This document shows, piece after piece, positions 26,435-34,815 of a stretch of DNA of 64,000 nt. The DNA comes from an uncultured Christensenellaceae bacterium (lineage in GTDB: Bacteria > Bacillota > Clostridia > Christensenellales > Pumilibacteraceae). The translations under genes were made by a program, and so were the position numbers. Below the pieces are notes generated by a model. It saw only the letters and a program-made list of their open reading frames with translations. It was not told the origin of the DNA and did not search any database. Location: contig CAJULK010000011.1 of the NCBI GenBank assembly GCA_910587455.1, positions 5,304 through 69,303 on the forward strand, given 5' to 3'. Each line of letters begins with the position of its first letter. Positions within the stretch are counted from its first letter, which is position 1.

Positions 26435-28290
26435 AAATAAATAAATTACCCAGCGAAATATTTAACAGAATAGCGGCAGGCGAGGTCGTGGAAAGTCCCG
26501 CGTCTATTGTTAAAGAATTAGTCGAAAATTCAATAGATGCAGGCGCTACGGAGATTTTCGTTTCCGTTAAGGACGGGGGGATCGATTTTATTCGCATAAC
26601 CGATAACGGATGCGGTATAGATTTCGACGACATGCCTACGGCATTTCTCCCGCATGCCACAAGCAAAATAAAAGCGATCGATGACCTCGATACCATACAC
26701 ACGCTCGGATTTCGCGGCGAAGCGTTGCCGAGCATAGCTGCGGTTGCCGACGTAACAATGATATCTCGCACGGAAGATAGCGAGACGGGCGGAATTATAG
26801 CGTATAAAAACGGCAAACTTGTTTCGCACGACGAATGCGGTGCGAAATCGGGTACTATGATTACCGTGGAAAATTTGTTTTCGCGAATCCCCGCACGTAA
26901 AAAATTTCTCAACAAACCGTCGCGCGAAGAAACTAAGATACTTACTCTCATAGAACACCTCGTGCTTGCCAACCCTAATACGGTGTTTAAGTTCGACAGC
27001 GAAACCAAACATTTCCAATCGTCGGGCGAAGGTCTTGCGAGCGCCGTTTTTGCCGTGTACGGCGATGCGGTATTGAAAAATACCGTACCTGTCGAGCTTG
27101 ACGAAGCGCCTATCGGGATTAAGGGTTTTACGTGCGTCCCCACTTTTACAAAGCCGTCTAAAAACTATCAGAACATAATAATAAACGGTAGATATGTCGA
27201 GAGTGCGGACGTTTCTTATGCCGTGTATTCCGTGTATGCGCCGTATTTAATGAAGCGTCAGTATCCGTTGTTCGTATTGCATATAACTATGCCGTTCGAC
27301 ATGGTTGACGTAAACGTGCATCCGAGTAAACTTCAGGTAAAGTTTGCCGATACCGTCAAAGTCAAATCGCTTGTGGCACGCGCTGTAAAAAGTGCGATAG
27401 GGATAAAGTTGACGGATGCGAAAAAACTCGACGCTGACGATTTTGCACCGGAGCCGCCGCCCGATTACGGTAAGTCGCACTCGCTCGGATCATTTTTCGA
27501 TATAATGTCGTCGTTCGGATCGGGCGGTATTACTTTTGCTACTCAAAACTCCGCGCAAGATTCCGAAATTTTCAACGCGAAAGCCGAAGCCGCAGTCGGT
27601 GAAAGCGTATCGGATTATGTTCCGGAACCGCCGCCCGAGCAGTACATTTCGTCTCGGGATTATGCGGATATGTACGCTTCCGCCGCCGATTATTCGCAAA
27701 CTCCCGTTTTCGAGCCTGTCGAATGTAAGTATTCGGGAAAACTGTTCAATACTTATCTTATACTCGAGCGCGGCGATATGTGTTATTTCGTAGATCAACA
27801 CGCCGCACACGAAAAGCTGCTTTACGGCAGACTGCTCGAAAATTACGAAAAAAAGCGGCTTAAGACTCAGCCTATGATGTTGCCGTTCGTATTCGACGTA
27901 TCCGCAGCAGACGCCGAATTGATATCCGAAAACATCGAGCTGTTCGAAGATTGCGGGTTTGGGATCGCACCGTTCGGCGAATATACGTTTACTTTGTCGT
28001 ATGTGCCGCTCGAATGTGCCGGCATAGATCTTAAATCGTTTGTTGCGGATTTGCTACTGCTCGTCAATTCGCGCGACAAAAGTCCGATGGTGCTTAAAGA
28101 ACGGTTGATGCAATCTGCGTGTAAAGCCGCCGTTAAAGGCGAGATAGACGATCTCGATAAGTCGGAGATCGACGCGTTGCTTGCCGAAATGTCTGCGAGA
28201 AATATTACGCTTTTTTGTCCGCACGGCAGACCGATTGCGGTTTGTTTTTCCAAAAAGGAGATCGAAAAGTGGTTCAAGCGGATCGTATAA
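26431..28290 (+). CDS. mutL: DNA mismatch repair protein MutL (endonuclease type)
   Basis: 619 aa. GHKL ATPase N-terminus: ELVENSIDAGA, ITDNGCGI, HATSKI, TLGFRGEALPSIA. After a variable Pro/Ser-rich linker (about 330-420), the C-terminal domain holds DQHAAHE (near residue 455), CKAAVKGE and FCPHGRP, the three metal-binding motifs of nicking MutL proteins in bacteria without MutH. The start overlaps mutS by ATGA. The last 22 bases overlap the start of miaA. Confidence 0.95.
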   Translation: MKINKLPSEIFNRIAAGEVVESPASIVKELVENSIDAGATEIFVSVKDGGIDFIRITDNGCGIDFDDMPTAFLPHATSKIKAIDDLDTIHTLGFRGEALPSIAAVADVTMISRTEDSETGGIIAYKNGKLVSHDECGAKSGTMITVENLFSRIPARKKFLNKPSREETKILTLIEHLVLANPNTVFKFDSETKHFQSSGEGLASAVFAVYGDAVLKNTVPVELDEAPIGIKGFTCVPTFTKPSKNYQNIIINGRYVESADVSYAVYSVYAPYLMKRQYPLFVLHITMPFDMVDVNVHPSKLQVKFADTVKVKSLVARAVKSAIGIKLTDAKKLDADDFAPEPPPDYGKSHSLGSFFDIMSSFGSGGITFATQNSAQDSEIFNAKAEAAVGESVSDYVPEPPPEQYISSRDYADMYASAADYSQTPVFEPVECKYSGKLFNTYLILERGDMCYFVDQHAAHEKLLYGRLLENYEKKRLKTQPMMLPFVFDVSAADAELISENIELFEDCGFGIAPFGEYTFTLSYVPLECAGIDLKSFVADLLLLVNSRDKSPMVLKERLMQSACKAAVKGEIDDLDKSEIDALLAEMSARNITLFCPHGRPIAVCFSKKEIEKWFKRIV

Positions 28291-29177
28291 AAACGGTCGC
28301 TATCGTCGGTTGCACCGCAGTGGGAAAGTCGAACACGGCGTTGAAACTCGCAAAAAGGTTCAATGGGGTTTTGATCGGTGCGGATTCGATGCAAATATAT
28401 CGAGGATTCGATATCGGGACCGGAAAACTTACAAAATCGGAATGTGGCGACATAGAGCACTTGCTTATAGACGTTGTTGACGGCGACGCCGAATTTTCGG
28501 TAGGAGAATACGTCAAACTCGCGGACGCGGCTGTCAGCTCTGCCGTCGCGAACGGAAAAACTCCTATCATTGTCGGCGGAACGGGACTTTACGTTAACGC
28601 CTTATTGTCGGGAAGCGATTTCGGCGGCACGGCAAAAGACGCAGACTTGAGAAACAAGTTAAAGTTTCTCGCGCATATTTTCGGCTCGCGCACTCTACAC
28701 GGATTGTTAAACAACGTAGACAAAGAGGCAGCTGCGGGTATTTCCGCAAACGATGTCAAACGCATTGTGCGAGCATTGGAAATTTTTGCGCTGACGGGGG
28801 TTTCTAAAACGAATGCCGTCGGCGGGCAAAAGCGTTATGATTATTTATTGATCGTTTTGACGTTGCCGCGTGATATATTGTATGAGCGCATAAACAAACG
28901 TGTAGCTCAAATGTTCGACGACGGACTTATCGACGAAGCACGTTCTCTCGAGCGGTATAGCGGCTGTCAGGCGATGCAAGCGCTCGGATATAAGCAGATC
29001 GCAGAATTTTCGGACATGCCCGTTGCGGAGTTAAAAGAATTGACTGCTCGAAAAACACGCAATTATGCCAAGCGACAAATAACTTACTTCAAAAATATGA
29101 AACTCCATAAAGTATTTATAGATGCTCGCGACTACGATTCGGTTGAAAAATGCGTCGCCGAATTCTTGGAGAAATGA
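28269..29177 (+). CDS. miaA: tRNA dimethylallyltransferase MiaA
   Basis: 302 aa if it starts at GTG 28269. That start is chosen because AAGGAG (28255-28260) stands 8 bases upstream and the P-loop protein then begins normally (MVQADRIKTVAIVGCTAVGKSN). It overlaps mutL by 22 bases. Motifs: GCTAVGKS (P-loop), GADSMQIYRGFDIGTGK, VGGTGLYVNAL, and AMQALGYKQ near the end, all typical of MiaA, which transfers the dimethylallyl group to A37 of tRNA. Partner of MiaB encoded 3 genes upstream. Confidence 0.93.
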   Translation: MVQADRIKTVAIVGCTAVGKSNTALKLAKRFNGVLIGADSMQIYRGFDIGTGKLTKSECGDIEHLLIDVVDGDAEFSVGEYVKLADAAVSSAVANGKTPIIVGGTGLYVNALLSGSDFGGTAKDADLRNKLKFLAHIFGSRTLHGLLNNVDKEAAAGISANDVKRIVRALEIFALTGVSKTNAVGGQKRYDYLLIVLTLPRDILYERINKRVAQMFDDGLIDEARSLERYSGCQAMQALGYKQIAEFSDMPVAELKELTARKTRNYAKRQITYFKNMKLHKVFIDARDYDSVEKCVAEFLEK

Positions 29178-29179
29178 TT

Positions 29180-30385
29180 ATGAATCTTATAATTGAAAGC
29201 GCGCTCGAAAAACTCGCGCCGCTATTTTCGGAAGTTGACAGTCGTGCGCTCGTCAATCAGAAAAAAGTACTCGACGCTTTTATAAACAATAAAATTGCCG
29301 TCAGGCATTTTACTCCGACAACGGGATACGGATACGATGACGTTGCACGGGATACGCTTAACAAGCTATATGCCGACGTATTCGGTATGAAGCAGGCAAT
29401 AGTGTCTCCGTTGATTGCTTCGGGAACACACGCGCTTACAGTTGCGCTGTTCGGGCTTTTGCGCCCCGGTCAAACGCTGCTTTATGCGAGCGGCGCGCCG
29501 TACGATACGCTTGAAAACGTTATTTTCGGAAAAAAAATAGGTTCGCTCAAAGACTTCGGTATAAATTGCGAAATAGTTCCGCTTAAAGACGGCATGCCCG
29601 ATATAAAAGCGATAAAGCGCGCATGTGAAAAATTTCGCCCCGCGGTTGTTGCCGTGCAGCGTTCGAGAGGATACGAAATGCGGCCCGCGTTGTCCGTTGC
29701 CGATATTGAAAATATCGCTGAAACGGCGCACTGTTTCGGCGCAAAAGTGATGGTCGATAATTGTTACGGCGAATTTACCGAAACGGTAGAACCGTCTGCC
29801 GCCGACGCTTTGGTGGGATCGCTTATTAAAAATCCCGGCGGAGGATTTGCGCCTACGGGCGGATATATTTGCGGAACCGAATCGGCGATCGAGCAGATCG
29901 AAGGCAGGTTTACGGCGCCGTCTATCGGCAGGGAAATAGGTTCGTATGCCGCCGATTACAGACCGTTTTATCAAGGTTTTTTCACTGCGCCGCACACTGT
30001 GGCGCAAAGCATTAAGACGGCTATGCTTTTTTCGGAAGTGTTTTCGTCGCTCGGATACGAAACTCTTCCAAAGACCGGGGAACGTTACGACGATATAGTA
30101 TGCTCGATAAAATTAGGCGACGAGCGGAAATTAGTCGAGTTTTGTCGTGCCGTGCAAAGCGCTTCGCCGATAGACAGTTTTGCTGCTCCGGAGCCGTGGG
30201 ACATGCCGGGATATAACGATAAAGTGATAATGGCTGCGGGCGCGTTTGTTTCGGGCGCTTCGATAGAACTTTCATGCGATGCGCCGATAAGACCGCCGTA
30301 TGTCGCATATATACAAGGCGGTTTGACTTTCGAGCACGGAATAATCGCTCTCGAAAAATGCTTGGAAGCCGTCAATGTCAAATAG
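29180..30385 (+). CDS. methionine gamma-lyase family PLP protein (YnbB-like)
   Basis: 401 aa from ATG 29180, 8 bases after GGAG; an ATG at 29174 overlapping the miaA stop is too close to the ribosome site. PLP-dependent fold type I protein of the Met_gamma_lyase family (PF06838, B. subtilis YnbB): NQKKVLDAFINNKIAVRHF, TGYGYDDVARDTL, VSPLIASGTHAL, VMVDNCYGEF and SLIKNPGGGFAPTGGYICG with the PLP lysine. Substrate not established despite the family name. In many Clostridia hfq lies between miaA and this gene; here there is no room for it. Confidence 0.85.
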   Translation: MNLIIESALEKLAPLFSEVDSRALVNQKKVLDAFINNKIAVRHFTPTTGYGYDDVARDTLNKLYADVFGMKQAIVSPLIASGTHALTVALFGLLRPGQTLLYASGAPYDTLENVIFGKKIGSLKDFGINCEIVPLKDGMPDIKAIKRACEKFRPAVVAVQRSRGYEMRPALSVADIENIAETAHCFGAKVMVDNCYGEFTETVEPSAADALVGSLIKNPGGGFAPTGGYICGTESAIEQIEGRFTAPSIGREIGSYAADYRPFYQGFFTAPHTVAQSIKTAMLFSEVFSSLGYETLPKTGERYDDIVCSIKLGDERKLVEFCRAVQSASPIDSFAAPEPWDMPGYNDKVIMAAGAFVSGASIELSCDAPIRPPYVAYIQGGLTFEHGIIALEKCLEAVNVK

Positions 30386-30439
30386 AATTTGTTGCGAACA
30401 TATATTTTTTCCCGAATGTGGCATAAAGGCTCAAAATAC

Positions 30440-30468
30440 TTGATTTTTTTATACGGTTGTGCTATGCT
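30440..30468 (+). promoter_or_regulatory. promoter of enolase
   Basis: TTGATT (30440-30445), 17 bases, TATGCT (30463-30468), followed by a leader with AAGGAGA before the ATG. Confidence 0.65.
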
Positions 30469-30506
30469 TTATAAGGTCTAACCAAATATTTTTTTAAGGA
30501 GATATT

Positions 30507-31802
30507 ATGTCTGAATTAAAGATTAAAAAGGTTGTCGCAAGAGAAATCGTCGACTCGCGAGGCAACCCCACGGTAGAAGCTGATGTCGAGCTCGAAAACG
30601 GCGTTACCGGCAGAGGTGCGTCGCCCTCCGGCGCTTCGACCGGCGAATTCGAAGCGATCGAGCTTCGTGACGGCGATAAGTCGCGCTACGGCGGCAAAGG
30701 GGTTTCCAAAGCCGTAAACAACGTCAACACCGTTATCAACGAAGCGCTTAAGGGCGTGGACGCGTTCGATACCTATAAGGTAGACAAAGTCATGCTCGAC
30801 GCGGACGGTACCGAAAATAAATCCAAACTCGGCGCGAACGCTATTCTTGCCGTATCGATCGCCGCCGCGAAAGCCGCGGCAAATGCGCTTAACATACCGC
30901 TTTATCGCTTTATCGGCGGCAGTGCGGCTACGCGTTTGCCCGTTCCTATGATGAACATTCTCAACGGCGGTGCGCATGCCACGAATAATGTGGACGTTCA
31001 GGAATTTATGATTATGCCTGTCGGCGCAAAAACGTTTGCGGAAGGATTGCGCTGGTGCACCGAAGTGTTCCATACGCTTCAATCGTTGCTTAAGAGCAAA
31101 AACCTTGCTACGTCGGTCGGCGATGAGGGCGGTTTTGCTCCCAACCTTGCGAGCGACGAGGACGCTATTAAAAACATTCTCGAAGCTGTAAAGAAAGCCG
31201 GATTCAAAGAGGGCACCGATTTTGTTCTCGCGATGGATGCCGCGGCAAGCGAATGGAAAGGCGGAAAGAAAGGCGAGTACCGTATGCCCAAGGCGAACAA
31301 GGTGTATACCACTGCCGAACTTATCGATCATTGGAAAAAACTTACCGAAACGTATCCTATCTATTCGCTTGAGGACGGTCTCGACGAAGAGGATTGGGAC
31401 GGTTGGCAGAAACTTACCGCTGCGCTCGGCAACCGCGTACAGCTTGTCGGAGACGACTTGTTTGTAACCAACGTGAAACGTTTGCAGAAAGGTATCGATA
31501 TTAACTGCGGCAACTCCATTCTCATAAAACTCAATCAGATCGGTTCTGTATCCGAAACTATGGAAGCTATCAAACTTGCGCAGAGATCGGGATATACCGC
31601 GGTCGTTTCACACCGCAGCGGCGAAACCGAAGATACGACTATCGCGGATCTCGCGGTAGCTCTCAATGCGGGGCAGATCAAGACCGGCGCGCCCAGCCGT
31701 TCCGAGCGTGTCGCAAAATACAATCAGCTTCTCCGCATCGAAGAAGAATTGGGATTTGCGGCGAACTATCCCGGTATCAAGACTTTCAACGTAAAACGTT
31801 AA
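30507..31802 (+). CDS. eno: enolase (phosphopyruvate hydratase)
   Basis: 431 aa, full length. Converts 2-phosphoglycerate to phosphoenolpyruvate. N-terminal KKVVAREIVDSRGNPTVEAD and SGASTGEFEAIELRDGD; PVPMMNILNGGAHATNNVD; SVGDEGGFAPN; YSLEDGLDEEDWDGW; the late catalytic lysine region LIKLNQIGSVSET and VVSHRSGETEDT; ends with GAPSRSERVAKYNQLLRIEEEL. Codon choice is more even and GC-rich than that of neighbours, as expected for a highly expressed gene. Single-gene unit. Confidence 0.97.
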   Translation: MSELKIKKVVAREIVDSRGNPTVEADVELENGVTGRGASPSGASTGEFEAIELRDGDKSRYGGKGVSKAVNNVNTVINEALKGVDAFDTYKVDKVMLDADGTENKSKLGANAILAVSIAAAKAAANALNIPLYRFIGGSAATRLPVPMMNILNGGAHATNNVDVQEFMIMPVGAKTFAEGLRWCTEVFHTLQSLLKSKNLATSVGDEGGFAPNLASDEDAIKNILEAVKKAGFKEGTDFVLAMDAAASEWKGGKKGEYRMPKANKVYTTAELIDHWKKLTETYPIYSLEDGLDEEDWDGWQKLTAALGNRVQLVGDDLFVTNVKRLQKGIDINCGNSILIKLNQIGSVSETMEAIKLAQRSGYTAVVSHRSGETEDTTIADLAVALNAGQIKTGAPSRSERVAKYNQLLRIEEELGFAANYPGIKTFNVKR

Positions 31803-31922
31803 TACGTTTTTTCGTTCGACAGTATTAACCAAAGATAAAAAGCGATTCCGAAAGTGTATAACGCATAGGAAGGTTGAAAAAATACAAAATTCAATATGAG
31901 AGTGCACTTTTAGGGCGAGTCG

Positions 31923-31960
31923 AAGAACAGCAAGAGTTTGGAATAACTCTTGCTGTTCTT
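31923..31960 (+). terminator. strong hairpin downstream of enolase
   Basis: Perfect 16-bp inverted repeat, AAGAACAGCAAGAGTT (31923-31938) and AACTCTTGCTGTTCTT (31945-31960), loop TGGAAT. The T tail is weak (TTTATAG). It lies 120 bases after the enolase stop. The rest of 31803-32027 shows no gene and no other structure I can support. Confidence 0.65.
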
Positions 31961-32027
31961 TATAGTTGTCCTACATAAAAATAATCGCAATTCAGCGGGA
32001 AATCTTATGATGCATATAGGCAATGAT

Positions 32028-32056
32028 TTGTTATTTTCAAGCATTTATGATACAAT
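32028..32056 (+). promoter_or_regulatory. promoter of the NADAR-like gene
   Basis: TTGTTA (32028-32033), 17 bases, TACAAT (32051-32056) with TGA extended -10. Confidence 0.6.
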
Positions 32057-32085
32057 TAATCTAATTATATAAACGGTGACATATC

Positions 32086-32532
32086 ATGATAGATATTTAC
32101 AGCAAAGGAGAATATCCGGCGAATGTTTTGTCAAACTTCCACTCGAACTGCTTTGAATTTGACGGCGTGGAATGTGCGAGCATGGAAGGCTTCTTGCAGT
32201 CATTGAAATGCAAAAACGTCAAAAAGCAAAAAGAAGTTTGCGGATTGGTTGGCAAGGCAGCTAAAGCCGCAGGGTGCAAAAAGCGTTTGTGGAAGCTGAC
32301 GGGTAACTTATATTGGAAAGACAAGCGCTATAAACGGAATAGCGACGCGTTTGACGCGCTTCGCTTTAATGCGTATAAGGCGCTGTTTCGTAACGAAACT
32401 TTTCGCGGCGCTTTGGAAAGTGTAAGAAGTATAGAGCTAAAGCATACGATGGGTAAGCGCAAGAAAAGAGCTACAATACTAACCGAAGAAGAATTTATCG
32501 GCTACCTGAATAGGCTTAAGGAATTGCTTTGA
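32086..32532 (+). CDS. NADAR-like (YbiA/DUF1768-type) protein
   Basis: 148 aa. VLSNFHSNCFEFDGVECASMEGFLQSLK resembles, in parts, the NADAR pattern (LSNF..., G..Y.S.E...Q..K), and LYWKDKRYKRNS plus the late LKHTMGK and TEEEF fit phage-type members of the group. NADAR domains remove ADP-ribose from nucleic acid bases or occur in NAD metabolism and defence modules. Here it stands alone with its own promoter. No partner DarT or toxin is seen. The family link is by eye and is not firm. Confidence 0.45.
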   Translation: MIDIYSKGEYPANVLSNFHSNCFEFDGVECASMEGFLQSLKCKNVKKQKEVCGLVGKAAKAAGCKKRLWKLTGNLYWKDKRYKRNSDAFDALRFNAYKALFRNETFRGALESVRSIELKHTMGKRKKRATILTEEEFIGYLNRLKELL

Positions 32533-32689
32533 TTTCTCCCGAAATCAGTAATGAATTATTTTTGATGTTACTATCGGATAAAGCGACGGCGTATGCAACG
32601 GAAGCGGTTGCTGTCACGACAAAAATCGATCGGCCGATATCGACGTGTAAATGCAATTAAAATTTGTAACTCAAAGTATTTATATACTA

Positions 32690-32718
32690 TTGCAAATTTC
32701 TTTGCGTTGTTGTATAAT
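32690..32718 (+). promoter_or_regulatory. promoter of the HIT-to-thiI run
   Basis: TTGCAA (32690-32695), 17 bases, perfect TATAAT (32713-32718), 18 bases before the ATG. No terminator is visible until after thiI, about 6 kb later. Confidence 0.75.
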
Positions 32719-32735
32719 ACATAATGAGGTGATTT

Positions 32736-33092
32736 ATGGAAGGCTGTATATTTTGCAAAATTATAAACGGCGAGATCCCTTCGGAAAAGATATACGAAGA
32801 CGATTTAATGATAATAATCAACGATATCGCGCCGAAAGCAAAAAAGCATTATCTTGCTATACCGAAAAAACATTATAAATTGTTTTCGGAAATGACAGAA
32901 CAGGATTCCGTAGAGCTCGGCAAATGTATACGCAAAATAGGCGAACTTGCCGATTCGCTCGGTCTTGAAAACGGATTTCGTTTTATAGTCAATCAGGGTG
33001 ACGATGCGGAACAAACGGTTTTCCATTTGCACATGCATCTCGTAGGCGGGCAAAAGCTCAGGATTCTCGACTACAAACAAGACAATGCGTGA
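32736..33092 (+). CDS. HIT family nucleotide hydrolase (HinT-like)
   Basis: 118 aa. Histidine-triad protein; hydrolyses nucleoside phosphoramidates and aminoacyl-AMP in HinT relatives. Begins GCIFCKIINGEIPSEKIYED, then the nucleotide-binding middle, and ends with the triad VFHLHMHLVGGQK. Length equals HinT. GAGGTGA before the ATG. Its stop overlaps the next ORF by 8 bases, making it the head of a coupled run into the Spo0A-C-like pair. Confidence 0.92.
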   Translation: MEGCIFCKIINGEIPSEKIYEDDLMIIINDIAPKAKKHYLAIPKKHYKLFSEMTEQDSVELGKCIRKIGELADSLGLENGFRFIVNQGDDAEQTVFHLHMHLVGGQKLRILDYKQDNA

Positions 33093-33645
33093 CCGCAACT
33101 TGAAAATCGGCGGGAAATCGGGATTTCGAGATTATTCCGTAATAGACGGCGCGGTTATAAGCGAATATTTTGCGGGCGGGGCGCCGTGTGATTTCGAAAT
33201 ACGTTTCGATTCGGCGGTAAAAACATTCGAAAAAGAATCGTCGCAAGCGTTGTGTTTACATGCCTGTAACGGCGGAAATGACGGCTTGTATCGCTATGAG
33301 TTGATAAGACCGTTTATAATAAAGCTGTTGCTGTATCTCGGCATATTACCTAAATCAAACAAGCCCATGCTTGCTGCGCGGTTGATCGAAAACCTTGCAT
33401 TACACGGAAGTTCTGACGTGAACGCCGTAATATCTGCGGAAGCGGAGCGCACGGGGATCAAAGCGGAAACAGTGGTTCGCGCACTCGATAAAGACCTAAA
33501 TCCGTACGATCGCGATCTTACCGAAAAACTGTTTTTACTGACCGGGACTCGTCCGCAGACGACTAAGGACATGCTATGCGATCTGTCCGTGTATGTCGGC
33601 GGCAGATATATCGGCGGAAACGGAAATGAGAGATATATCAGATAA
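33085..33645 (+). CDS. unknown protein with Spo0A C-domain-like helical region (copy 1)
   Basis: 186 aa, no receiver domain. From about residue 70 it reads LIRPFIIKLLLYLGILPKSN, then a helical stretch, then ISAEAERTGIKAETVVRAL, and ends TGTRPQTTKDMLCDL. The order (a helix ending in LGI, an arginine-rich helix, a turn before a TxxxVxRAI-type recognition helix, then LxG...P.T..ML/F) resembles the DNA-binding C-domain of Spo0A. The next gene has the same layout. The first ~65 residues are unrecognised. Overlaps the HIT gene by 8 bases and the next gene by 20. If the reading is right it is a receiver-less DNA-binding protein; this is inference from pattern. Confidence 0.5.
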   Translation: MRDRNLKIGGKSGFRDYSVIDGAVISEYFAGGAPCDFEIRFDSAVKTFEKESSQALCLHACNGGNDGLYRYELIRPFIIKLLLYLGILPKSNKPMLAARLIENLALHGSSDVNAVISAEAERTGIKAETVVRALDKDLNPYDRDLTEKLFLLTGTRPQTTKDMLCDLSVYVGGRYIGGNGNERYIR

Positions 33646-34135
33646 TACTTACATTAAAAATTTCTGCGGTTATTGCCGCGATTATACCGCAAACGGATAT
33701 CTGTTCAACGAATATGTTTCAGTAAAAACCGTCGATTATACGCAAGCCTTCGCTTCTATATTCAACCTTATGGCGATATTGCGTTTCGACATACGTTTGA
33801 GCGGCAGTAAATTTATGTCGAAGCTCGTTGCCGATTATCTCTTCGATCCCGAATTTGATATGCCGTCTGCTATAAAGGCAGTGGCAAACGGCAGTGCAAT
33901 GAGCGAAACTTACGTTACAGCTTGCATAAATGAAAGTCTTTGTACAAACGCTGAGTTTATTTCTACGGCATCGAAACTTTTTAACTTCGAAATACATAAC
34001 GATTTTCCGCCGTCTATAGATGATGCGATTCAGATTATAGCGGCACTGGCTAAAATTTATTTCAATCACGATATTACAGGCAGCTACGACAGTTTCGATT
34101 CTGCAACAATCAGATCTAACAGGATATTTTCATGA
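33626..34135 (+). CDS. unknown protein with Spo0A C-domain-like helical region (copy 2)
   Basis: 169 aa from ATG 33626, overlapping the previous gene by 20 bases. A cysteine-rich N-terminus (NFCGYCRDYTANGY) precedes a region parallel to copy 1: ASIFNLMAILRFDIRLSGS, SAIKAVANGSAMSETYVTACI, then KLFNFEIHNDFPPSIDDAI. The match to copy 1 is in helix lengths and hydrophobic positions more than identity, so they are diverged paralogues. The basic residues expected in a DNA-recognition helix are mostly missing here, so it may have lost DNA binding and act through dimerisation. ATGA overlap with the response regulator. Confidence 0.45.
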   Translation: MRDISDNTYIKNFCGYCRDYTANGYLFNEYVSVKTVDYTQAFASIFNLMAILRFDIRLSGSKFMSKLVADYLFDPEFDMPSAIKAVANGSAMSETYVTACINESLCTNAEFISTASKLFNFEIHNDFPPSIDDAIQIIAALAKIYFNHDITGSYDSFDSATIRSNRIFS

Positions 34136-34815
34136 ACGAAAACAAATCTAAAATACTCATAGTAGACGATGACGAGAATATTTGTCAGCTTATCGAGTTG
34201 TATCTGCGCAAAGACGGATATGACGTAGATGTTTGTAATTGCGGCGAAGCGGCGATTGAAAAGTTGCGCGAAGAAGCTTTCGACGCTGTTCTTCTTGACG
34301 TGATGATGCCGGGTATCGACGGATTCGAAACGCTTGAGGAAGTCAGAAAGTTCAGCTATATTCCCGTAATAATGCTTTCCGCACGCGGCGAATCCATGGA
34401 CAAAATTTCCGGACTTGACAGGGGAGCCGACGATTATATAACCAAACCTTTCGAGCCGCAGGAGCTTATAGCAAGATTGAAAGCGGTATTGAGAAGAATC
34501 AAACCCGTAACAGCCCAAAAACAGGTTGAGCTTTGTAATCTTGCTGTAAATCTTTCGGATTTTACGGTTTTGCTGGACGGAGAAAAAATAGACATGACTC
34601 CGAAAGAAACGGAGCTTCTGTACACGCTTGCAAAAACCCCGATGCATGTCTTTACGCGAGAAGACTTGCTTAACCGAATATGGGGACAGAACTATTCGGG
34701 CGATCCTCGTACGGTCGACGTGCACATAAAGCGCATAAGAGAGAAGCTCGGCGAAAATAAGAGTTGGCGGCTTACTACCGTTTGGGGCATAGGATACAAA
34801 ATCGAGGTGGACTGA
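34132..34815 (+). CDS. OmpR-family response regulator
   Basis: 227 aa. Receiver domain with acidic pair DDDEN, phosphorylation site D56 (AVLLDVMMPGIDGFE), switch threonine/serine LSARGE and lysine DYITKPFEP. Winged-helix DNA-binding domain from about residue 130: LTPKE-like MTPKETELLYTLA, FTREDLLNRIWG, RTVDVHIKRIREKLG and TVWGIGYKIE. Start overlaps the previous gene by ATGA, and the histidine kinase starts right at its stop, so sensor, regulator and the two small upstream proteins are likely made together. Confidence 0.95.
   Translation: MNENKSKILIVDDDENICQLIELYLRKDGYDVDVCNCGEAAIEKLREEAFDAVLLDVMMPGIDGFETLEEVRKFSYIPVIMLSARGESMDKISGLDRGADDYITKPFEPQELIARLKAVLRRIKPVTAQKQVELCNLAVNLSDFTVLLDGEKIDMTPKETELLYTLAKTPMHVFTREDLLNRIWGQNYSGDPRTVDVHIKRIREKLGENKSWRLTTVWGIGYKIEVD

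Noticed and set aside
28215..28268. Start of miaA at 28215
   Set aside because: GTG 28269 has an ideally spaced AAGGAG and puts the P-loop at its usual distance from the N-terminus.
32620..32650. ATCGATCGGCCGATATCGA-like palindrome after the NADAR-like gene as terminator
   Set aside because: Arms are short and interrupted and no T run follows.
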